Shown piece by piece: positions 52,488 to 60,654 of a DNA stretch of 64,000 bases. The first letter of the stretch is position 1. Each line of letters begins with the position of its first letter. Origin of the DNA: Streptomyces collinus (lineage in GTDB: Bacteria; Actinomycetota; Actinomycetes; Streptomycetales; Streptomycetaceae). Location of the stretch: assembly GCF_031348265.1 (NCBI RefSeq), contig NZ_CP133771.1, positions 7,936,001 through 8,000,000 of the forward strand, written 5' to 3'. The notes under the pieces are model-generated. The model made no database searches and had not been told where the DNA came from. It saw nothing but the letters and a program-made list of their open reading frames with translations. The position numbers and the translations under genes are program-made.

Positions 52488-52640
52488 CAGCCCGCGCTCA
52501 TAGGCCCTGACCAGGTTCTGCGGGACGAGGTGACGCACGCCGTCGACGGTGACGGGGACCAGGGTCGGCGTGACGGCCTTCCACTGGGCGCGGCGGTGAC
52601 GGGTGTTGCTGCGGGACATCTTCCGCTTCGGGACAGCCAT
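52470..52640 (-). CDS. rpmF: Ribosomal protein bL32, zinc-free (C-minus) paralogue
   Basis: This 56-residue protein reads MAVPKRKMSRSNTRHRRAQW, then TPTLVPVTVDGVRHLVPQNL and ends ERGLLRPDG. The N-terminus is that of ribosomal protein L32, but none of the four cysteines of the zinc-binding form is present. In many bacteria such cysteine-free copies replace the zinc form when zinc is scarce and are repressed by Zur. GAGGAGGAG lies just before the ATG, and a Zur-type box is at 52680-52700. Its 3' end overlaps the nucleotidyltransferase gene on the other strand. Confidence 0.92.
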   Translation of the reverse strand: MAVPKRKMSRSNTRHRRAQWKAVTPTLVPVTVDGVRHLVPQNLVRAYERGLLRPDG

Positions 52641-52679
52641 GGACTCCTCCTCGGTGGGGCGGGCACCGAGGACGCTACA

Positions 52680-52700
52680 TGAAAATGGATCCCATTAACA
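52680..52700 (-). promoter_or_regulatory. Probable Zur box upstream of the L32 paralogue
   Basis: A 21-base imperfect palindrome starts TGAAAATGG and ends CCATTAACA, with core AATGG-ATC-CCATT. The TGAAAAT half and TG...CA ends match the actinobacterial Zur pattern. It lies 40 bases upstream of the L32 start and is strikingly AT-rich for this DNA. Repression by zinc-loaded Zur is inferred. Confidence 0.75.
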
Positions 52701-52744
52701 ATGTGCGTCCCCGGCGCCCGGCCGCCGCCGTCCCGGGATGCGGG

Positions 52745-54337
52745 TCAGTCGTCCGCGCCCACGAGCATCCGCACCTCGAACTCCTCGTGTGCGGAGGCCT
52801 CTTCGGCCGGCCCCTTGTCCAGCACCGTGCCCAGCCAGCCCAGGAGGAAGCCCACCGGGATGGAGACGATGCCGGGGTTCTGGAGCGGGAACCAGGCGAA
52901 GTCGGCCTCGGGGTAGAACGAGCCCGGAGCCGAGGAGACGACCGGGGAGAAGACGGCCAGCAGGACGGAGCAGAGCAGGCCGCCGTAGAGGCTGAGCAGG
53001 GCGCCCTTCGCGCTGAAGCGCCGCCAGAAGAGGGTGTAGATGATCGTCGGGAGGATCGCGGACGCGGCGATGGCGAAGGCCAGGAAGGCGAGCGTCGCGG
53101 TGTTCGCCCCCCAGGCGACGAGGGCCAGCAGAATACCGAGAACCCCGATGACCGCCCCGGACAGCCGGGCGACGGTCAGCTCCTCCGTCTCGGTCGCCCG
53201 GCCCTTGCGGATCACCTCGCTGTACAGGTCGTGCGCCAGGGAGGAAGCCGCGGCCAGGGTGAGGCCGACCGCCACGGCCAGCAGCGTCAGGTACGCCAGA
53301 CAGGTCAGCAGCGCGGTCAGGACACTGCCGCCCAGCTCGTGGGCGAGCAGCAGGACGGAGGCGTTGCCGGTGCGGTCCGTGCTCTCGATGGTCTCCCGGC
53401 CGAGCAGCGCGGTGGCGCCGAGCCCCATGATGCCGGCCCCGAAACAGACCGCGCCGACCAGGCCGACGGCCCACAGCACGGAGGAGCGCAGCACGCCGCT
53501 GTTGCGCGGGGTGAGCAGCCGCATCAGCACGTGCGGCAGGGCGGCGAGGCCGAGCACGATGGCCAGTTCGAGGCTGAGGAAGTCCAGCTTGTTGCTGACG
53601 GTGCCGCCGTAGCGCAGCCCCGGTTCGAGGAAGCTCAGGCCCGAACCGCTGCGTTCGGACGCCCTCTCCAGCAGCGCGTTGGGGTTCCAGTCGAAGTGGT
53701 GCAGCACCCAGCCCGCGGTGAACAGCACGCCCACCACCAGCATCACGGCCTTGATGATCTGGATGACCGTAGCGCCGGGCATGCCGCCGAGGGAGGCGTA
53801 AAGGATCACGAAGGCGCCGATCACCACCACGCACAGAGTGCGGGTGCTGCCGCTCGGCACGCCGGTGAACTGGGTCAGCAGGGCCACACTGCCCACGAGT
53901 TGGGCCACCAGGTACAGCGTGGCGATGGCCAGGATGCAGACCGCCAGCGCGACCCGCACCGGCCGCTGCTGCCGCGGCAGGCGCAGCGCCACCGTGTCGC
54001 CGAGCGTGAACCTGCCCGTGCGGTGCAGGGGTTCGGCGATCAGCAGCAGCACCATCATCCAGGCGACGGTGGTCCCGCCGAGGTACATCAGCCCGTCGTA
54101 CCCGGTCAGCGCGACCAGCCCGGTGCTGCCCAGCAGCGTGGCGGCGGAGAGGTAGTCGCCGCACATGGCGAGGCCGTTGCGCAGCGGCGACATGGCGCGG
54201 TTGCCGAGGTAGAACTCGCTGATCTCGTCGCGTTGAGGAGCCGTCAGCAGCGCCGTGAACAGGGTGATCACGACGACGGTCAGGAACAGGACGAACGTCA
54301 GCTGCAGGCTGCTGTCGTCGATGGCGGCGGCGCTCAC
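52745..54337 (-). CDS. Sodium/solute symporter, acetate (ActP)-type
   Basis: The 530-residue membrane protein has about 13 hydrophobic segments and belongs to the SSS family. SEFYLGNRAMSPLRNGLAMC, GDYLSAATLLGSTGLVALTG and LYASLGGMPGATVIQIIKAV are typical of ActP-like cation/acetate or monocarboxylate symporters, as are LALPHVLMR-like AALPHVLMRLLTPRNSG and VAVGLTLAAASSLAHDLYSE. The GTG start overlaps the stop of the DUF485 gene (GTGA), the usual partner arrangement. The exact substrate (acetate, pyruvate or propionate) is not certain. Confidence 0.87.
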   Translation of the reverse strand: MSAAAIDDSSLQLTFVLFLTVVVITLFTALLTAPQRDEISEFYLGNRAMSPLRNGLAMCGDYLSAATLLGSTGLVALTGYDGLMYLGGTTVAWMMVLLLIAEPLHRTGRFTLGDTVALRLPRQQRPVRVALAVCILAIATLYLVAQLVGSVALLTQFTGVPSGSTRTLCVVVIGAFVILYASLGGMPGATVIQIIKAVMLVVGVLFTAGWVLHHFDWNPNALLERASERSGSGLSFLEPGLRYGGTVSNKLDFLSLELAIVLGLAALPHVLMRLLTPRNSGVLRSSVLWAVGLVGAVCFGAGIMGLGATALLGRETIESTDRTGNASVLLLAHELGGSVLTALLTCLAYLTLLAVAVGLTLAAASSLAHDLYSEVIRKGRATETEELTVARLSGAVIGVLGILLALVAWGANTATLAFLAFAIAASAILPTIIYTLFWRRFSAKGALLSLYGGLLCSVLLAVFSPVVSSAPGSFYPEADFAWFPLQNPGIVSIPVGFLLGWLGTVLDKGPAEEASAHEEFEVRMLVGADD

Positions 54338-54780
54338 CACGTGCGGAACCCCCTCGCTCCGTGCCGGAGCGGCTGCCCGGCCCCCTGCCGTGGCGCCGTC
54401 GTACGGGCGCGGCGGCTCTCCGTCTCGTGCAGCCGGGATTTCAGGCCGCGGGCGAGCGGATCGACCCGGGTGCGCATGTGCCGGACATAGCACCACGCGG
54501 TCACGCCCATGATGACGAACTGCCCAAGACCGAGGGTGAGTCCGACCGTCAGGCGGCCGAACAGCGGCTCGTTCATCACCGCGGGCACAAAACTCGACAG
54601 CAGTACATACAGCAGGAATCCACCGACGGACAGGACCGTCGCGCGGATGCCGAACCGGCGCTGCGCGCGACGCAGAGAGTGAAATTCAGGATGGTCGGAT
54701 ATACGAGACGGCGGAGTATGTTCGATGTGCGGAAGCGGGAATGTGGGAGTGTCATCCCGCCGCGGTGAATAGTCGGGCAC
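54334..54780 (-). CDS. DUF485-family membrane protein
   Basis: The 148-residue protein has a soluble Pro/His-rich N-terminus, the FHSLRRAQRRFGIRATVLSV stretch and two membrane segments (GGFLLYVLLSSFVPAVM and LTLGLGQFVIMGVTAWCYV) followed by RHMRTRVDPLA, the DUF485 pattern. These proteins sit next to ActP-type symporters and may modulate them. The symporter start overlaps its stop codon by four bases, implying coupled synthesis. Confidence 0.86.
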   Translation of the reverse strand: MPDYSPRRDDTPTFPLPHIEHTPPSRISDHPEFHSLRRAQRRFGIRATVLSVGGFLLYVLLSSFVPAVMNEPLFGRLTVGLTLGLGQFVIMGVTAWCYVRHMRTRVDPLARGLKSRLHETESRRARTTAPRQGAGQPLRHGARGFRTW

Positions 54781-55132
54781 AGGCGCACCTTCTTCGCTGC
54801 ATCGTGCCCCGCACTCGACCCCGTCGGATCAGTGGACGCGTCCGGTTTTCGGGCAGGGGGGAGGGGTGCCGGACGCGCGGTGGGGGTGCGGGCTCTGTGG
54901 GGGGTTCGTGAATCCGGAAAACGGACTGCTCGGATTCACGCGGACGGCCTCGGGGTTCTGTGTGGAGATCCCCGACCAGCCTCGGCCGCGGGTGATGGCG
55001 AGGCTGAGAGCGGAGTATGTCAGTGCTGTCCTTGAGCCATCAACTGTGAGGGTGAATCGACTCACGTACATGGCTTGTTCACGTACGCTGTCTCAAATGC
55101 GCAGGGGGCGGCGACCCCTTACGCTGAGCGGC
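54781..55132. other. Intergenic region with a 9-bp inverted repeat
   Basis: This 352-base gap separates the divergent DUF485 and phosphatase genes. It contains GTGAATCCG (54908-54916) and its exact complement CGGATTCAC (54931-54939). A reading frame across it could lengthen the phosphatase, but its codon use is unlike its neighbours, so I treat the region as regulatory. Confidence 0.4.
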
Positions 55133-55627
55133 GTGAGCGACGACCGCAGCAAGGCCCCGCTGGCCGTGTTCGACCTGGACAACACCCTCGCCGACACCAC
55201 GCACCGGCAGAGGTTCCTGGAACGCCGGCCGAAGGACTGGGACGGCTTCTTCTCGGCCGCGCCCCAGGACCCGCCGGTCCCGGAGGGCATCGCGCTGGTC
55301 CTGGAGAGCGCGCGGGAGTGCGAGATCGTCTACCTCACCGGGCGGCCCGAGCGCTGCCGGCGCGACACGCTGGACTGGCTCGCCGCCCAGGGGCTGCCCG
55401 AAGGGCGCGTGCACATGCGGCGGGACGCCGACCGGCGTCCCGCCCGGTTCACCAAGCTGGAGATCCTGCGTCGGCTCGCCCGCACCCGCGAGATCCGCGT
55501 CCTCGTGGACGACGACGAACTGGTCTGCGCGGACGCCCGGCGCGCGGGATTCACCGTCGTACGGGCCGACTGGGTGACCCGGTCCGCCGAGATGAAGGCG
55601 GCGCAGGAGCGCGAAGGGCGGACCTGA
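55133..55627 (+). CDS. HAD-superfamily phosphatase (polynucleotide kinase 3'-phosphatase-like)
   Basis: The 164-residue protein has HAD motif 1 as PLAVFDLDNTLADTTHRQ (DxD near 13-15), motif 2 as IVYLTGRPERCRR, and motif 3 as RVLVDDDELVCADARRAG. This layout matches the stand-alone 3'-phosphatase domain of T4 PseT-like polynucleotide kinases and related acid phosphatases. The GTG at 55133 gives a compact domain; an in-frame ATG at 55097 would add 12 residues. It is convergent with the dodecin gene. Nucleic-acid repair is possible but the substrate is unknown. Confidence 0.8.
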   Translation: MSDDRSKAPLAVFDLDNTLADTTHRQRFLERRPKDWDGFFSAAPQDPPVPEGIALVLESARECEIVYLTGRPERCRRDTLDWLAAQGLPEGRVHMRRDADRRPARFTKLEILRRLARTREIRVLVDDDELVCADARRAGFTVVRADWVTRSAEMKAAQEREGRT

Positions 55628-55630
55628 GCA

Positions 55631-55846
55631 CTACTCCGACTCGTCGAGGCGGAAGCCCACCTTCAGCCCCACCTGCCAGTGCGCGATCTGCCCGTCCTCC
55701 AGCTGGCCGCGCACCTGCGTCACCTCGAACCAGTCCAGGTTGCGCAGCGTCTGCGAGGCCCGGTCGATGCCGTTGCGGATGGCCTGGTCGACGCCGTCCG
55801 GTGAGGTGCCGACGATCTCCGTGACCCGGTAGGTGTGGTTCGACAT
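55631..55846 (-). CDS. Dodecin (flavin-binding protein)
   Basis: The 71-residue protein MSNHTYRVTEIVGTSPDGVD continues into AIRNGIDRASQTLRNLDWFE and VTQVRGQLEDGQIAHWQVGL, a full match to dodecin, a dodecameric protein that stores riboflavin or FMN. The flavin-stacking Trp (LDWFEV) and the Gln (in HWQVGLK) are present. The ATG follows AGGAGC. It is a single gene ending four bases from the converging phosphatase gene. Confidence 0.92.
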   Translation of the reverse strand: MSNHTYRVTEIVGTSPDGVDQAIRNGIDRASQTLRNLDWFEVTQVRGQLEDGQIAHWQVGLKVGFRLDESE

Positions 55847-55974
55847 GCCGCTGCTCCTCTTCCCATGACGTTCCTGTGACGGGAGTGTCACGCGTCATTC
55901 CACCGTGCCCCAAGCGGCGGCGAAGCGCGAGACGTCGTCTCCCGCCGTCGCCGCCGCCCCCGGGTTCCCCGATG

Positions 55975-56937
55975 TCAGCGCGCCACGCTCAGCGACAGCG
56001 CGAACCGGCCCGGGCCGTCCGTCCACCAGTGGGCCAGCTCCAGCCCCGCCGCGGACAGTTCGGCGCGCACGCCCTCCTGCCGGAACTTCGCCGACACCTC
56101 GGTGCGCATCTCCTCACCCGCGGCGAAGTCGACGGCGAGATCGAGCGCCGGCACCTTCACCGTCTGCGCCGTACGGGCGCGAAGCCGCATCTCGATCCAT
56201 TCGTGCTCCGTGTTCCACAGCGCCACATGGTCGAACGCGTCAGGCTCGAAGTCGGCGCCCAGCTCGCGGTTGATCACGGTCAGGACGTTCTTGTTGAACG
56301 CGGCCGTCACCCCGGCCGCGTCGTCGTACGCCCGGACCAGCACCTCCTCGTCCTTGACCAGGTCCGTCCCCAGCAGCAGGGCGTCGCCCGGGGCGAGCAG
56401 GGCGCGCACGGACGCCAGGAACGCGGCGCGTTCGGCGGGCAGCAGATTGCCGATCGTGCCACCCAGGAACGCCACCAGCCGGGGCCCCGGCGTGTCCGGC
56501 AGGGTCAGTTCCGCGGTGAAGTCGGCGATCAGCGCGTGCACGTCCAGGCCGGGCCGCTCGGCGGCGAGCGCCTGCCCGGCCTGGCTGAGGGCGCTCCCGC
56601 TGACGTCGACCGGGACGTAGGTGTGCAGATCCTGGAGGGCGTCGATCAGGTGCCGGGTCTTCTCCGAGGAGCCGGAGCCGAGCTCGACCAGGGTGCGCGC
56701 CCCCGTCGCCGCGGCGATGTCGCCGGAGCGCGCGAGGAGGATCTCCCGCTCCGCGCGGGTGGGGTAGTACTCGGGCAGTTCCGTGATCTTCTCGAACAGG
56801 TCGCTGCCGTGCGCGTCGTAGAACCACTTCGGCGGCAGGGTCTTGGGGCGGCCGGTGAGACCCCGGTGGACGTCGGCGCGCAGCGCGGCACCCGTGGTGT
56901 CCTCGGGCAGGGTGCGGGTGAGGTGGAACGGGCTCAC
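55975..56937 (-). CDS. egtD: L-histidine N-alpha-methyltransferase
   Basis: The 320-residue protein is the size of known EgtD. It has PKWFYDAHGSDLFEKITELP and EYYPTRAEREIL, the SAM motif TLVELGSGSSEKTRHLIDAL near 78-97, then YVPVDVSGSALSQAGQAL and RLVAFLGGTIGNLLPAER. EgtD trimethylates histidine to hercynine, the first step of ergothioneine synthesis. The GTG overlaps the egtC stop (GTGA). It is the last gene of the egtABCD operon. Confidence 0.93.
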   Translation of the reverse strand: MSPFHLTRTLPEDTTGAALRADVHRGLTGRPKTLPPKWFYDAHGSDLFEKITELPEYYPTRAEREILLARSGDIAAATGARTLVELGSGSSEKTRHLIDALQDLHTYVPVDVSGSALSQAGQALAAERPGLDVHALIADFTAELTLPDTPGPRLVAFLGGTIGNLLPAERAAFLASVRALLAPGDALLLGTDLVKDEEVLVRAYDDAAGVTAAFNKNVLTVINRELGADFEPDAFDHVALWNTEHEWIEMRLRARTAQTVKVPALDLAVDFAAGEEMRTEVSAKFRQEGVRAELSAAGLELAHWWTDGPGRFALSLSVAR

Positions 56938-57728
56938 GTACGGGGCTCCTTCGGCGAGGGGGAGGGCACGGAGGCGTCGGCCGGCTCCTTCAGCGGTGTG
57001 AGCAGCACGTCGGTGCGGCTCGCCGCGAGCAGAGTGCGGTCGGGGACCTCCCGCCAGTGCGGATCGTCGTCGTAGGGCTCGGAGGCCACGACGGTGCCGC
57101 CGCCGGGCCGGGTGAGGTACCAGAGGGTGTCGCCCCAGGCGGTGGCGGTGATGGTGTCGCCGTTGGTGAGGAGGAGGTTGAGCCGGGATCCGGGGGCCGC
57201 GGCGGCGACCTCCAGAACCGTGTCGGCCAGCGCCTGGCCCTCCTCGTCGCCGCTGCGCAGCCGCGCCAGCACCAGCGCCCACACGAGCGCCGAGTCGTTG
57301 CGGGCCTCCAGCGACAGCAGGTCCTCGTGCGGCAGCGTCCGGGACACCGTCGCCAGCGAACCGGGCCAGCCCCGCACCGCCCCGTTGTGGCTGAACAGCC
57401 AGGTCCCCGCCGCGAACGGGGCCGCCGCGGCCTCCGCGTCGGCGCCCGACAGGGTCGCGTCCCGCACAGCGGCGAGCAGCGCGGTGGACTTCACGACCCG
57501 GGCGAGGTCGGCGAACGACAGGTCCGCCCAGACGGGCCCGGCGCGGCGGTAGCGGGCCGGCACCGGGTCGCCTTCCGCGTACCAGCCGACACCGAAACCG
57601 TCGGCGTTGACCGTCCCGTACTGCTGGTGCCGGGGCGCCCACGACTGCCGGTACAGCCCGTGAGGGGGCTCCACGAGGAGCCGGCCCAGCGGTTCCCCGG
57701 GCCCCACGTACGCCACATGACGGCACAT
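56934..57728 (-). CDS. egtC: Gamma-glutamyl-hercynylcysteine sulfoxide hydrolase
   Basis: The 264-residue protein is a class II glutamine-amidotransferase-like hydrolase: MCRHVAYVG exposes Cys2 as the nucleophile, and NADGFGVGWYAEGDPVPARY, TWLFSHNGAVRGWPGSL and RNDSALVWALVLARL are typical. EgtC removes the glutamate from gamma-glutamyl hercynylcysteine S-oxide. Its start shares one base with the egtB stop (TGATG), and its stop overlaps egtD. Confidence 0.92.
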   Translation of the reverse strand: MCRHVAYVGPGEPLGRLLVEPPHGLYRQSWAPRHQQYGTVNADGFGVGWYAEGDPVPARYRRAGPVWADLSFADLARVVKSTALLAAVRDATLSGADAEAAAAPFAAGTWLFSHNGAVRGWPGSLATVSRTLPHEDLLSLEARNDSALVWALVLARLRSGDEEGQALADTVLEVAAAAPGSRLNLLLTNGDTITATAWGDTLWYLTRPGGGTVVASEPYDDDPHWREVPDRTLLAASRTDVLLTPLKEPADASVPSPSPKEPRT

Positions 57729-59065
57729 CAGACGTCCTCCGACCGGGCCGTGCGGAAGCCGGCGAAGATCTGCCGCCGGATCGGATAGTCCCAGTTGCGG
57801 AAGGTGCCCCGGCAGGCCACCGCGTCCACCGCGAACGAACCGCCGCGCAGCACCTTGTGGTCGGACCCGAAGAAGACCTCCGAGTACTCCTTGTACGGGA
57901 ACGCCCTGAACCCCGGATAGGGCAGGAAATCGCTCGCCGTCCACTCCCACACGTCGCCGATCAACTGCCGTACGCCGAGCGGCGACTCGCCGGCCGGGTA
58001 GCTCCCGGCGGGCGCCGGACGCAGGTGCCGCTGGCCGAGGTTGGCGTGCTCGGGCCCCGGGTCCTCGTCGCCCCACGGGTAGCGCATCGAGCGGTCGCCG
58101 GCCGGGTCGTGCCGGGCCGCCTTCTCCCACTCGGCCTCCGTGGGCAGCCGGCGTCCCGCCCAGCGGGCGTAGGCGTCGGCCTCGTACCAGCACACGTGCA
58201 GCACCGGCTCGTCCGGCGGGACGACCTCGGTCACGCCGAACCGGCGCCTGAGGAACTGCTTACCGTCGCGCCGCCAGAACAGCGGGGCGTCGATGCCGTG
58301 CCTGCGGATGTGCGCCCAGCCCTCGGGTGCCCACCAGCGCGGGTCGTCGTAGCCGCCGTCCTCGATGAACGCCCGGTAGGCGCCGTTCGTCACCGGGGTG
58401 GTGTCGATGTGGAAGGGCGCCACCTCCCGCCGGTGCGCGGGGCGTTCGTTGTCCAGCGCCCACGGCTCACCGGAGGTGCCCATGGTGAACGGCCCGCCGG
58501 GGACGAGGACTTCGGCCGGTCCGGTGAACAGCGGCACCGGCTCCGGGTCCGGGGCGGTCAGGGCCTGGGGGCCCGTACGCAGCTGATGGGTGATCAGCAT
58601 GGTCTCGTCGTGCTGCTGCTCGTGCTGGGCGATCATCCCGAAGGCGAACCCGGCCTCCGTCAGCCGCGTCCCGCGGAACGCGTGCCGCTCCAGCACGTCC
58701 AGTGCCCTTCCGCGCACGTCGGCCGCGTAGGTGCGGGCCTCGGCGGGCGACAGCAGGGGCAGCTTCGGCCGCTCGGCACGCGGGTGCTCGAAGGCGTCGT
58801 AGAGGCCGTCTATCTCCGGGCGTATCGCCTCGTGCCCGGCGACGGCCCGCAGCAGCCACTGCTCCTCCTGGTTGCCGATGTGCGCGAGGTCCCACACCAG
58901 CGGCGACATCAGCGGCGAGTGCTGCGCGGTCAGATCGGGGTCCTCCACGCAGCTCGTCAGCAGCGTGGTGCGGTCACGGGCCACGATCAGTGAGGCGACC
59001 GCCCGCTCGCGGAGCACCTCGGGGTCGACGGCCCGGGCGTCGACGGCGGGCTCGGTGTCGGTCAT
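57728..59065 (-). CDS. egtB: Hercynine oxygenase
   Basis: The 445-residue protein has an N-terminal DinB-like helical domain with iron ligands in VWDLAHIGNQEEQWLL and AQHEQQHDETMLITHQL (H-x3-H-x-E), and a C-terminal formylglycine-like sulfatase-modifying fold with PFTMGTSGEPWALDNERPAH, RLPTEAEWEKAARHD and VWEWTASDFLPYPGF. EgtB joins gamma-glutamylcysteine to hercynine with oxygen. The ATG overlaps the egtA stop (ATGA). Confidence 0.93.
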   Translation of the reverse strand: MTDTEPAVDARAVDPEVLRERAVASLIVARDRTTLLTSCVEDPDLTAQHSPLMSPLVWDLAHIGNQEEQWLLRAVAGHEAIRPEIDGLYDAFEHPRAERPKLPLLSPAEARTYAADVRGRALDVLERHAFRGTRLTEAGFAFGMIAQHEQQHDETMLITHQLRTGPQALTAPDPEPVPLFTGPAEVLVPGGPFTMGTSGEPWALDNERPAHRREVAPFHIDTTPVTNGAYRAFIEDGGYDDPRWWAPEGWAHIRRHGIDAPLFWRRDGKQFLRRRFGVTEVVPPDEPVLHVCWYEADAYARWAGRRLPTEAEWEKAARHDPAGDRSMRYPWGDEDPGPEHANLGQRHLRPAPAGSYPAGESPLGVRQLIGDVWEWTASDFLPYPGFRAFPYKEYSEVFFGSDHKVLRGGSFAVDAVACRGTFRNWDYPIRRQIFAGFRTARSEDV

Positions 59066-60363
59066 GGGCGGAAGTCCTTCCCGTGGGCGCGACCGTCCGT
59101 GCCGCGCTGTCGGTCGAGCAGGTCGTCGGCGGGGCAGCGGCCCAGGACGACATAGCGGTCGAGATGGGCCGTGACGGCCTCGATGACCTCGGGTGCGGCG
59201 CCGAGCCGGGGCAGGGCGTCCAGCGCGGTCGTGAAGCACGTGACGGCCACCTCGCGCAGTTCCGCGTCGGCCAGTCCGTTGCGAGCCGCGTCGAGCCACA
59301 GCGGGTTGTGCGGCGCGGGCAGTCCCAGCGTCCGCTCCGCCAGCGGTTTCACGGCCCGGTAGGCGGTCTCGGCGGCCTCCGGGTCGTCGAACAGCGCCGC
59401 CGTCACGGCGAGCGGCACGATCCAGCCGTCGTCCCCGGGCTGCGCGTCGATCATGCGCAGTTCGAGGTGGCCGCGCGGCCTGACCGGCGGGAACAGCGTG
59501 GTGACGTGGTAGTCGAGATCCTCCCGGGTGGGCGGCCGGGGAGCGCCCGTGCGGATCCAGTCCCGGAAGGTCAGCCCCTCGGGGACGTCCCAGGGCCCGC
59601 GGTCCCGGCGTACGCACATCACGGGGGAGTCCAGCACGTGCCGGGCCCAGGCGCCGCGCGGGTCGGTGTCCAGCCGCGGTCCGCCCGCCCGTCCGGCGCC
59701 GATCCGGGTCCACATCAGCTGCCGGGTGGACAGCCAGCCGGTCGGACGGTGCCCGGCGAGCGGCGAGTTGGCGAACGCGGCCACCAGGACCGCGCCCAGC
59801 TGGTGGGCCAGCCACCAGCGCCGCACCAGGCCGAGCGGCCCGGGCTCCTCGTGACCGGCGTCCAGGCACACCTGCACGGAGGCGGAGGTGCACATCATGG
59901 CGCGGCCGGCGGGGCCCGTGCGGTCCAGGCACGCCTCCATGGCGTCGTAGCGCGGTTGACGCAGGAACCTGCGGGGTTCGTGCCAGGGATCCTGGCCGAG
60001 GCCGACGAGGGCGAGGCCGTCGTCGCGCAGAACCGCCCGGACGGCGTCGAGGTCGGCGGAGACGGTACCGATGACTTCCGTCAGCGAGGCGGCGGGGGGC
60101 GAGCTCAGCTCCAGCTGGCCGCCGGGTTCCACGGTGAGCGCCGACCTCAGGGGCACGGTCCGCAGCGCGGCGTAGGCCGCTTCCAGGCGTTCGGGTGTGA
60201 CGGGGAGCTGCGGTGCGCGCAACTCGTGGACGAGCCATTCCACCTCGACACCGAGGCGGCGTGGAGGGCCGGTCTTGAAGCAGATGCCGCGGACCAGAGC
60301 CTCGACCTCGGCTTCGGACATTGACGTGCGTGGCCGGGTACAGCCACTTACCGAATCGGACAT
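59062..60363 (-). CDS. egtA: Glutamate-cysteine ligase for ergothioneine synthesis
   Basis: The 433-residue protein is an ATP-dependent glutamate-cysteine ligase of the EgtA type: RRLGVEVEWLVHELRAPQLP, LTVEPGGQLELSSPPAASLT, ASVQVCLDAGHEEPGPLGL and VRPRGHLELRMIDAQPGDDG. It supplies gamma-glutamylcysteine to EgtB. The ATG at 60361-60363 has AGGAGG seven bases upstream; longer in-frame sequence adds about 34 residues without a better site. It is the first gene of the operon. No egtE is present in the window. Confidence 0.92.
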   Translation of the reverse strand: MSDSVSGCTRPRTSMSEAEVEALVRGICFKTGPPRRLGVEVEWLVHELRAPQLPVTPERLEAAYAALRTVPLRSALTVEPGGQLELSSPPAASLTEVIGTVSADLDAVRAVLRDDGLALVGLGQDPWHEPRRFLRQPRYDAMEACLDRTGPAGRAMMCTSASVQVCLDAGHEEPGPLGLVRRWWLAHQLGAVLVAAFANSPLAGHRPTGWLSTRQLMWTRIGAGRAGGPRLDTDPRGAWARHVLDSPVMCVRRDRGPWDVPEGLTFRDWIRTGAPRPPTREDLDYHVTTLFPPVRPRGHLELRMIDAQPGDDGWIVPLAVTAALFDDPEAAETAYRAVKPLAERTLGLPAPHNPLWLDAARNGLADAELREVAVTCFTTALDALPRLGAAPEVIEAVTAHLDRYVVLGRCPADDLLDRQRGTDGRAHGKDFRP

Positions 60364-60654
60364 GTCGGGATCCTCCTGAGATTCCACCATGCCACCGGTC
60401 CGGGCTCTTCGGCGGCCCGGGCCGGGATCACTCGTCCCACCCAAGACGCTCCTGTCGCTCGGCACAAGGGGGCGAACCGGGGCGTTCCCGGGCGGTTATC
60501 CGGCCCCCCTCCGTGTTTACAAGGACTTTCCCGGGCGTTCTCCGATGGCGAAAACTCTGTTGCCCCGACGATCCGGCATCACGCACCATGCCTGCGTGAG
60601 CACGACAAGAAGGGCCGCGCGGCACGCGGTCACGGCGCGTACGGGGGTGGCGCC

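Noticed and set aside
54866..55132. N-terminal extension of the HAD phosphatase with a CGLCGG motif
   Set aside because: Codon use is unlike the gene, there is no ribosome site, and the HAD domain starts right after 55133.
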